Source of the DNA: Cesiribacter sp964504565
GTDB lineage: Bacteria; Bacteroidota; Bacteroidia; Cytophagales; Cyclobacteriaceae
Length of the DNA stretch: 64,000 nucleotides
Assembly (NCBI GenBank): GCA_964504565.1
Contig: CAZDEY010000016.1
Location: 1 to 64,000, forward strand
Reading direction: 5' to 3'
The notes beneath the pieces were generated by a model. It worked only from the letters and a program-made list of their open reading frames with translations, made no database searches and was not told where the DNA came from. Shown in pieces: positions 59,181-64,000 of this stretch. Within the stretch, counting starts at the first letter, position 1, and each line of letters opens with the position of its first letter. Position numbers and translations under genes: made by a program.

Positions 59181-59873
59181 CTACCAATCGGGTTTATCGC
59201 TATTGCGGCTTCGGCTGCGGCGGCGTTGCTGCTGCAAATACTGAATTTCGTTGCTGCGCATAGCTTCCAGTATCATTTTGGCTTTTTCCGGGCTAATGTT
59301 CATTTCCTTCAGGCGTTGCTCGGTTAGTTCATCCGGGTTCAGGGGTTCACGCTGGTCGCCTTCTTTATTATCATCGGCCGCGCCTAAGCTGGTTTCGCCG
59401 GTTTCTTCTTCATTTTCCTTTTCACCCTGGCCCTTGCCTGACTGATCTTCTTGCTTTTCTTTACCTTCCTGCTTTTCACCGTCTTTCTTTTCCCCTTCCG
59501 GCTTACTATCCTGCGGCTGGGAGTCTTTGCCCGGGTTAGGCTGCTGCCCCTCTTCTTTTTTCTCCTGCCCCTGCCCTTCTTCCTGCTGTTGACTGTTTTG
59601 CTTATCTTGTTCTTGCTGCGATTGCTTATCCTTATTTTGTTGTTGCTGTTGCTGCTGTTGCTTCCTCTGTTCTTCTAACTTTTGCTTTAGTTGCTGAAGT
59701 TTGGGGTCATTTGGATAGTAGCGCAGCCCCTGATCTACGGCCTGCATAGCCGCCTGATTATTGCCGGCAATATACTGGGTAGCGGCCTGATCGAACGCCA
59801 GGCCGGCGGTAAACTGCTGGGCATGGGCGTGCACCGCTACTAAAGTAAAAAGTAATCCTAACAGAAATTTCAT
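59181..59873 (-). CDS. Bat operon Q/E/K-rich protein with TPR-like start
   Basis: 230 residues with a signal peptide (LLGLLFTLVAVHAHAQ). Residues 20-62 form one TPR-like pair (AFDQAATQYIAGNNQAAMQA). Residues 65-185 are low complexity, rich in Gln, Lys and Glu. The C-terminus (EQRLKEMNISPEKAKMILEA) is a helical motif seen at the end of BatC-type proteins. It is probably the last member of the bat operon and is disordered in the middle. It may bind partners through its ends. Confidence 0.8.
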   Translation of the reverse strand: MKFLLGLLFTLVAVHAHAQQFTAGLAFDQAATQYIAGNNQAAMQAVDQGLRYYPNDPKLQQLKQKLEEQRKQQQQQQQQNKDKQSQQEQDKQNSQQQEEGQGQEKKEEGQQPNPGKDSQPQDSKPEGEKKDGEKQEGKEKQEDQSGKGQGEKENEEETGETSLGAADDNKEGDQREPLNPDELTEQRLKEMNISPEKAKMILEAMRSNEIQYLQQQRRRSRSRNSDKPDW

Positions 59874-59879
59874 ATAACT

Positions 59880-61157
59880 TTAACGCACATCTATAATTTC
59901 ATTATACAACTCCTCTCCTTTCAAATTCGAATAGACTAACTGATAGGAGCCGGGATATAGATAAAGAGTTTGGTGCCTGTTTAAATTGATAATATCGGCG
60001 GGTAATCTGTTCCCTTCTTCATTAGCGTAATAGGCAGCAACCCATTTGGCAGTATCTAACTTGTTATTTATCGTATATTCTTTACGCTCACCATTTAGAG
60101 AATAAAAGCCGGGCCTGGACTCCGGGCTTAGGTAACGCGGGTAAAAAACCTGTACGTCAGCACCATCAATATTTCCTAGATAACCTTTTTCGGAATCCTT
60201 TATAACACTTGGTTCGGAAATTTTTGATGCAACCGTAACGTATTGCGAGCTTTCAAATTCAGGATAGTACTGTTCCAGCATTTTGGTTTGTTCCAAAGTA
60301 AGCGGATCTATGCTGGTCATTTCCTGTACAAACTGCGCCATATGCTTCCAGGTTCCTTTGCTTTTTTCAAGTATATGATCGTGTCCGGCATACACCAGTA
60401 GTTTCTCATTTGGGTGTTGCTTTACCCACCTGCTTATATTTACTGCCTGGATACTATCTCTAAACCGGTTGCAATAGTTACCATCCTCATTTTCCCAGTC
60501 ATCACATGAAATTTCCGATTCGTAGGCTACCAGGTTAAAGCCACGTTTTACTGCCTGGCGAATCATCTCTGCGAATAGGGGCTCCCGAATATAAAAACCC
60601 GAGGAATCTACCGGATAGCCTCGTTGGTGTATAGCTTCAATATCCTGATAGTTATAAAGCCCTTCTATAGCCAAGTTCCCAAAACCGTACTCCATAAATA
60701 TGGGCAGCAAACTTATAAGCGTAGCCCGATTGGCTGGATTATAATGAGCCTCGTTCATCATTACAATCTGCTGGTTAGCAAGTATTGCCGGCAAAGCTTC
60801 TCGCAGTGTTACAACCTTTTTGTTCTGCAAAAAATCATCATCCTGCTTCGGAGCCTTCCAATTAGCAGTGCGGTATTTTCTTAAATTATAGGCTTGAAAA
60901 TATAAGGCGCTATCATATTGACCCGCAAAGCTTTGATAGGACATTAATGCCTGGGGCCAAATTCCTTGTCCCATTTCATCATCTTCCTCAGGCTTTATTT
61001 TTTGCAATTCATAAATAACACGTAGGCTATTGCCCCCACTTCCATTAAACACGCTGTCACTAATTGCAAACGATTGGCCGGCATTACTTTGGCACACTCC
61101 ATTATGGGCAATTAGCAGGAGGGTAAATACTATCAAATATTTAAAGTGCATACTCAT
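59880..61157 (-). CDS. EreA/ChaN-like protein inserted in the bat operon
   Basis: About 425 residues from the ATG at 61157, with a signal peptide (FKYLIVFTLLLIAHNGVCQ). Residues about 95-280 resemble the erythromycin-esterase/ChaN/TraB group: IVMMNEAHYNPANRATLISL with an EAH motif, FGNLAIEGLYNYQD, and LLVYAGHDHILEK with His. The C-terminal 120 residues are a beta domain. The reaction is unknown. It begins two bases after batC and ends six before the Q-rich gene, inside the bat operon. Confidence 0.72.
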   Translation of the reverse strand: MSMHFKYLIVFTLLLIAHNGVCQSNAGQSFAISDSVFNGSGGNSLRVIYELQKIKPEEDDEMGQGIWPQALMSYQSFAGQYDSALYFQAYNLRKYRTANWKAPKQDDDFLQNKKVVTLREALPAILANQQIVMMNEAHYNPANRATLISLLPIFMEYGFGNLAIEGLYNYQDIEAIHQRGYPVDSSGFYIREPLFAEMIRQAVKRGFNLVAYESEISCDDWENEDGNYCNRFRDSIQAVNISRWVKQHPNEKLLVYAGHDHILEKSKGTWKHMAQFVQEMTSIDPLTLEQTKMLEQYYPEFESSQYVTVASKISEPSVIKDSEKGYLGNIDGADVQVFYPRYLSPESRPGFYSLNGERKEYTINNKLDTAKWVAAYYANEEGNRLPADIINLNRHQTLYLYPGSYQLVYSNLKGEELYNEIIDVR

Positions 61158-61158
61158 A

Positions 61159-61893
61159 CTATTCAGAAATTTCAGCAATATCGCCTAAACGCTTTATATA
61201 GTCGTTATAGGCCTGAACGGTATTATCTTTAGCCAGGGCTTCTTGCATAATGTCGTAGGCCCGGGCGTAGTTGCCCTGCCCAATCATACCATCGGCTAGG
61301 GCTTTTTGCTGTTTGGCGTAGTCCGAAGGTTCAATCGGTTCCTGCTTTTCCTGCTGCTGATCATCCTGATTTTCTTGCTGCTGATTGTCATTTGGTTGTT
61401 CCTGCTGCTCATCGGCCCGGGGGTATACTTTCCGGTAGGTTATTTCGTAATTTCTTCGGGCTTTCTGATTGGTATAATCGGCCTTCAGCGCTTCTTTAAA
61501 TAAGGCCAGAGCTTCTTTTAGCCCACTTTCGGGTTCATCGGTATTCTGCGCAGCCAGATAACCTAATTGGTTAAAGGCGGTAGATTTAATTCGCTTATCC
61601 TGAATATTGATACTAGCCTGGCGGTAAGCTTCCTGCGCCTCGGTGGTTTTACCGGCCAAATACAGGAGGTGAGCCCGGTCGATATACAGGGCATCTTCCT
61701 GCAATTTGTATTCATCAATCAGGGTGGCGTAAATAGAAGCAGCATCCTGATAGTTGGATGAATCTACCAAAATAGCCGCCTTTTGCTTTAGCTTATTAGC
61801 TGTGGCAATTTTAGTAAAGGGATTGTTTTGCCCATAGCTTGCCAAAGCGCTAACCAGATGCATCATCACCAAACCAATTACCCTCATTTTCAT
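61159..61893 (-). CDS. batC: BatC-type TPR protein
   Basis: 244 residues with a signal peptide (VIGLVMMHLVSALASYG). TPR-like helices cover residues about 30-165 (YQDAASIYATLIDEYKLQED and PESGLKEALALFKEALKADY). A Gln/Glu-rich linker (170-200) leads to a final TPR-like pair (ARAYDIMQEALAKDNTVQAY). It overlaps batB by four bases (ATGA-type) and is followed at once by the EreA/ChaN-like gene. Confidence 0.86.
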   Translation of the reverse strand: MKMRVIGLVMMHLVSALASYGQNNPFTKIATANKLKQKAAILVDSSNYQDAASIYATLIDEYKLQEDALYIDRAHLLYLAGKTTEAQEAYRQASINIQDKRIKSTAFNQLGYLAAQNTDEPESGLKEALALFKEALKADYTNQKARRNYEITYRKVYPRADEQQEQPNDNQQQENQDDQQQEKQEPIEPSDYAKQQKALADGMIGQGNYARAYDIMQEALAKDNTVQAYNDYIKRLGDIAEISE

Positions 61894-62858
61894 AAGCGAA
61901 TAAGTTTAGGAGTGAACAGCGAATCTATAACCAACAAAATAAGGGCCGCTGCCAAAAAGTAATAAAACTTATTATTACTAACATCTACTAACTTAGATTC
62001 TTGAAACTGACCTTCCAGGGCATTAACCGAATTAATTAGGCGTTGAGTGTCGTTAACACGGTCATTTATCTCAAAGTACTGGCCCCGGGCGGTTTTGGCC
62101 AGTTTCTGAAGAGAGCCGGATTCCAGCCGGGTTACAACCTCCTGGCCTTGGCGATCGCGTTTGTAGCGTCGGCCTTCTTTAATGCGCCCACCTTGTTCGG
62201 TACCCACGCCCAGGGTCATGAGTTTGATGCCATTTTGGCGGTAATCGCGGGCAATTTCCTGGGCTTCTTCGCCAAAATCTTCCCCATCGCTAATAAGAAT
62301 CACCAGGCGACTGGAATTTGAACCGGCACCCTCCGCTTCGTCCAGAAGTTTCTCTTGGGCTAGTTTAAGGGGCGGAGCAAAATCGGTGCCGCCGTTGGGT
62401 ACCAGCCCGGTATGCAGGGTTTCGGTGAATATTGAAAGGGCGCTGCCATCGTAGGTAAGCGGGCACTGCATAAACGCTTCCTGGCCAAAAATAATTAAAC
62501 CTACCCTATCCGATGAGAATGCGTCAATCATGTCCAACAGTTCAAACTTCACCTTTTCTAGCCGGCTGGGCTGTACATCTTCGGCGTTCATACTGGTAGA
62601 AAGGTCGACACAAATAAAAATATCTTTACCGATGGCTTTAATTTCGCGCTGGGCTTGGCCAAAACTGGGGCCGAGCCAGGCTGCCAGAAATAAGGCAAAT
62701 ATGGCTGAGCGTAGCAAGAATTTAAACGCAAACACCGAGGGCCGGCCGGAAACCTGCCGCTGAACCCGTACAAACCGAACGGTATAGATAAGATAAGCCA
62801 GAAAGAACAGGCCAATTAGCAACCATTCGTACGTACCGAATTCTTTATTCCAGTTCAT
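61890..62858 (-). CDS. batB: BatB VWA-domain membrane protein
   Basis: 322 residues. One N-terminal helix (WLLIGLFFLAYLIYTVRFV), a second near 52-68, and a C-terminal helix (FYYFLAAALILLVIDSLF). The VWA domain has an intact MIDAS: DLSTSM-type DxSxS as CVDLSTSMNAED near residue 88, Thr in NGGTDFAP near 158 and Asp in ISDGEDF near 190. BatB acts with BatA in the inner membrane, facing the periplasm, in the MoxR-linked system. Its start overlaps the batA stop. Confidence 0.93.
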   Translation of the reverse strand: MNWNKEFGTYEWLLIGLFFLAYLIYTVRFVRVQRQVSGRPSVFAFKFLLRSAIFALFLAAWLGPSFGQAQREIKAIGKDIFICVDLSTSMNAEDVQPSRLEKVKFELLDMIDAFSSDRVGLIIFGQEAFMQCPLTYDGSALSIFTETLHTGLVPNGGTDFAPPLKLAQEKLLDEAEGAGSNSSRLVILISDGEDFGEEAQEIARDYRQNGIKLMTLGVGTEQGGRIKEGRRYKRDRQGQEVVTRLESGSLQKLAKTARGQYFEINDRVNDTQRLINSVNALEGQFQESKLVDVSNNKFYYFLAAALILLVIDSLFTPKLIRL

Positions 62859-62933
62859 GGGTTAGTTTTAAACCAGCGGTGAAGATAATGAGTGCAGCCG
62901 CAAGGGGCAAGAAGGCTACCGGCCAAAACCCTC
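62845..62933 (-). CDS. batA: BatA, C-terminal end only (cut by gap)
   Basis: From the gap edge the minus strand reads GFWPVAFLPLAAALIIFTAG then LKLTHELE and TAA at 62845-62847, overlapping the batB start by 14 bases. It is one membrane helix with a short tail, the normal end of a BatA VWA protein, which precedes batB in most Bacteroidota operons. The bulk of the gene lies in the N run or has been lost there. Confidence 0.7.
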
Positions 62934-62984
62934 NNNNNNNNNNNNNNNNNNNNNNNNNNNNNNNNNNNNNNNNNNNNNNNNNNN
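62934..62984. other. Assembly gap (51 N)
   Basis: Fifty-one Ns. The batA 5' part is missing on one side and tRNA-Ser begins 31 bases after the other, so the true gap must be much longer than shown: about 900 bases are needed for a normal batA. Confidence 0.95.
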
Positions 62985-63015
62985 TTTGCAACGCTTTAAC
63001 GGAAAAGCATACCAC

Positions 63016-63105
<90 letters not shown>

Positions 63106-63123
63106 TCCTTAAAGCTCTACGTT

Positions 63124-63197
63124 CGGGGTGTAGCGTAGCCCGGTATCGCGCCTCGTTTGGGACGAGGAGGTCGCAGGTTCGAATCCTGCCACCCCGA
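63124..63197 (+). tRNA. tRNA-Pro (anticodon TGG)
   Basis: Acceptor CGGGGTG pairs with CACCCCG, the anticodon loop is TTTGGGA (TGG) between CCTCG and CGAGG, and the T arm is GCAGGTTCGAATCCTGC. Discriminator A; no CCA encoded. It lies 19 bases after tRNA-Ser, so they are probably one transcript. Confidence 0.95.
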
Positions 63198-63201
63198 CTA
63201 C

Positions 63202-63238
63202 CGAAACCGCTTCCATTTATTTGGAAGCGGTTTTTTTG
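63202..63238 (+). terminator. Terminator of the tRNA-Ser/tRNA-Pro transcript
   Basis: AAACCGCTTCC and GGAAGCGGTTT form a perfect 11-bp stem with loop ATTTATTT and a following T tract. Confidence 0.92.
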
Positions 63239-63239
63239 T

Positions 63240-63542
63240 TTATATCCTAATTATCGTATTTGGTTTGAGATGGAGCCGTGTAGGTTTGAGTGTCTCAGCG
63301 GCGCCATAATGACAGTGCTAAGATAGTTGGCTGATTGACGGACTATTATAGTAGTGCCACCGGGCTGTCCACGGTTCGCCGTAGCGGCACAGTCGAATGC
63401 CGGATTGCCGGCTATTGAAACAATTATCACTAATAAGTGCACGCTTGCCAAGTATTGGCAACGACCGCTAATTTCTTAAACAAAATTGAACAATTAGGAT
63501 TAAGCTGCTAAGAAATAAGCACGCTAATAAGCACTCGGCCGT
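63240..63542 (+). other. Structured intergenic stretch, ncRNA candidate
   Basis: About 300 bases without a gene. Hairpins seen: GTGCC ... GGCAC (63354-63390) enclosing ACGG-TTCG-CCGT (63371-63382), and TTGCCAA-GTA-TTGGCAA (63445-63461), plus GCCGGATTGCCGGC near 63398. A short unit around CTAATAAG-GCAC recurs at about 63430 and 63521. It could be a small RNA or a degenerate repeat of the cassette-spacer type. Confidence 0.35.
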
Positions 63543-63752
63543 ATGAAAAACAACGAAATTAGTCAAGAAATTTTAACGTGGCTCAGGGGGTACTGGACTC
63601 AGTATAAGGAGTGGATGAAGCCTGAGCCTAACGACCCTACTGTCCTAACCGTTATCAAAACGTTTTTTAAGGGCTTAACCGCCATACTGCTGGTGGCCAT
63701 TTCGCCGGTAGTAATTATTCTTTTAACCGTTGCCTTTGTTGCCGCCTTTTAA
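63543..63752 (+). CDS. Small membrane protein (69 aa)
   Basis: 69 residues. A soluble helical N-terminus (EISQEILTWLRGYWTQYKEW) is followed by one membrane helix (GLTAILLVAISPVVIILLTV). No family is recognised. Its stop is directly followed by the next ATG, so the two genes are co-translated. Confidence 0.7.
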   Translation: MKNNEISQEILTWLRGYWTQYKEWMKPEPNDPTVLTVIKTFFKGLTAILLVAISPVVIILLTVAFVAAF

Positions 63753-64000
63753 ATGAAAATACTACTTTCTCCGGTATTTTTAGTGTGTTGTCTGCTTTTT
63801 GTAGCTCATCAAGTAGCCCGCTTTGTGCTGGACGTTTATATTCCGCTGGTTTCTGACTACGCCGATCCGCTGCTGGCTATACCTATAATTCTGACCCTGC
63901 TGTTATGGGAACGGGTTCACTTGTTTCGATGGAAGGGCTACACCCGGCTTAGCTCGCTGGAGGTTATCGGCGCCACCCTTTTAGTTATATGTATTGCCGA
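63753..64000 (+). CDS. Membrane protein, runs off the window end
   Basis: ATG at 63753, immediately after the previous stop, opens a frame that is still open at 64000 (82 residues visible). Three hydrophobic segments are seen: SPVFLVCCLLFVAHQVARFV, LLAIPIILTLLLWERV and EVIGATLLVICIA. It looks like a polytopic membrane protein of unknown family, paired with the 69-residue protein. Confidence 0.72.
   Translation, partial: MKILLSPVFLVCCLLFVAHQVARFVLDVYIPLVSDYADPLLAIPIILTLLLWERVHLFRWKGYTRLSSLEVIGATLLVICIA

Noticed and set aside
59451..59678. Leu/Phe-rich plus-strand frame resembling a membrane protein
   Set aside because: It is antisense to the Gln/Lys-rich repeat of a Bat protein; antisense CAG/GAA-type codons read as Leu/Phe.

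Overview
The window looks like a chromosomal segment of a Bacteroidota bacterium, most likely order Cytophagales. The evidence is the gene set (a five-repeat DUF349 protein, Bat/MoxR loci, GH97, a histone-H1-like peptide, a PLP-dependent palmitoyltransferase-type enzyme, PorV-like and HhH barrel proteins, DUF2911, DUF1015), promoters of the Bacteroidota TTG-N19-TAnnTTTG type, and weak Shine-Dalgarno sequences. No phage, transposase, rRNA or CRISPR array was seen. Two runs of N (21941-21950 and 62934-62984) are scaffold gaps, and both cut real genes.

Layout. 1-3059: tRNA-Thr with a broken half-copy beside it, then yqgE and the DUF349 gene on the minus strand. 3245-4136: a deoxynucleoside kinase and a tiny membrane protein. 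4162-12453: a tightly overlapping minus-strand operon moxR, DUF58, BatA-N-type, DUF4175-like with a His/Asp-rich loop, membrane protein, M20 peptidase. 12648-16848: DUF4159, an acidic protein, and a TldE/TldD pair, with palindromic repeats in two of the intergenic spaces. 17002-22145: a gene with an in-frame stop, a carboxypeptidase-regulatory-like protein, an ABC exporter and a GAF-domain sensor. 22280-36443: housekeeping genes (ligA, dapA, the palmitoyltransferase-type enzyme, accC, maf) mixed with membrane and outer-membrane genes. 35694-37052: a GntA-like heme N-oxygenase family gene next to a DUF1989 gene.

37169 to about 50300 is the accessory part. Small, AT-rich, mostly unrecognised genes lie all on the plus strand, separated by 60-190 base palindromic spacers. 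In three consecutive units (45264-47037) the 6-9 bases that open the unit (GTTRRRY-like) are the reverse complement of the bases that close it (RYYYAAC-like). This is the boundary rule of integron gene cassettes, and the spacers resemble attC sites. No integrase is present, so it would be a CALIN-type or remnant array, or an unrelated element with the same geometry. Two genes at its left edge are decaying pseudogenes. Host-like genes (AraC, CPBP protease, metallophosphoesterase, M24 peptidase, GH97) sit between the two cassette-like blocks.

50380-64000 returns to core-type genes: dCMP deaminase, DUF2911, a sugar-dehydrogenase-like lipoprotein, a small operon with its own winged-helix regulator and a palindromic operator candidate, tRNA-Arg, a YwqK/MORN repeat protein, thiolase, and a second Bat operon (batA, cut by the gap, batB, batC, an EreA/ChaN-like protein, and a Q-rich Bat protein). 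It ends with tRNA-Ser, tRNA-Pro, a structured intergenic stretch and two small membrane proteins. Calls rest on reading the sequence and family knowledge; no database search was run.
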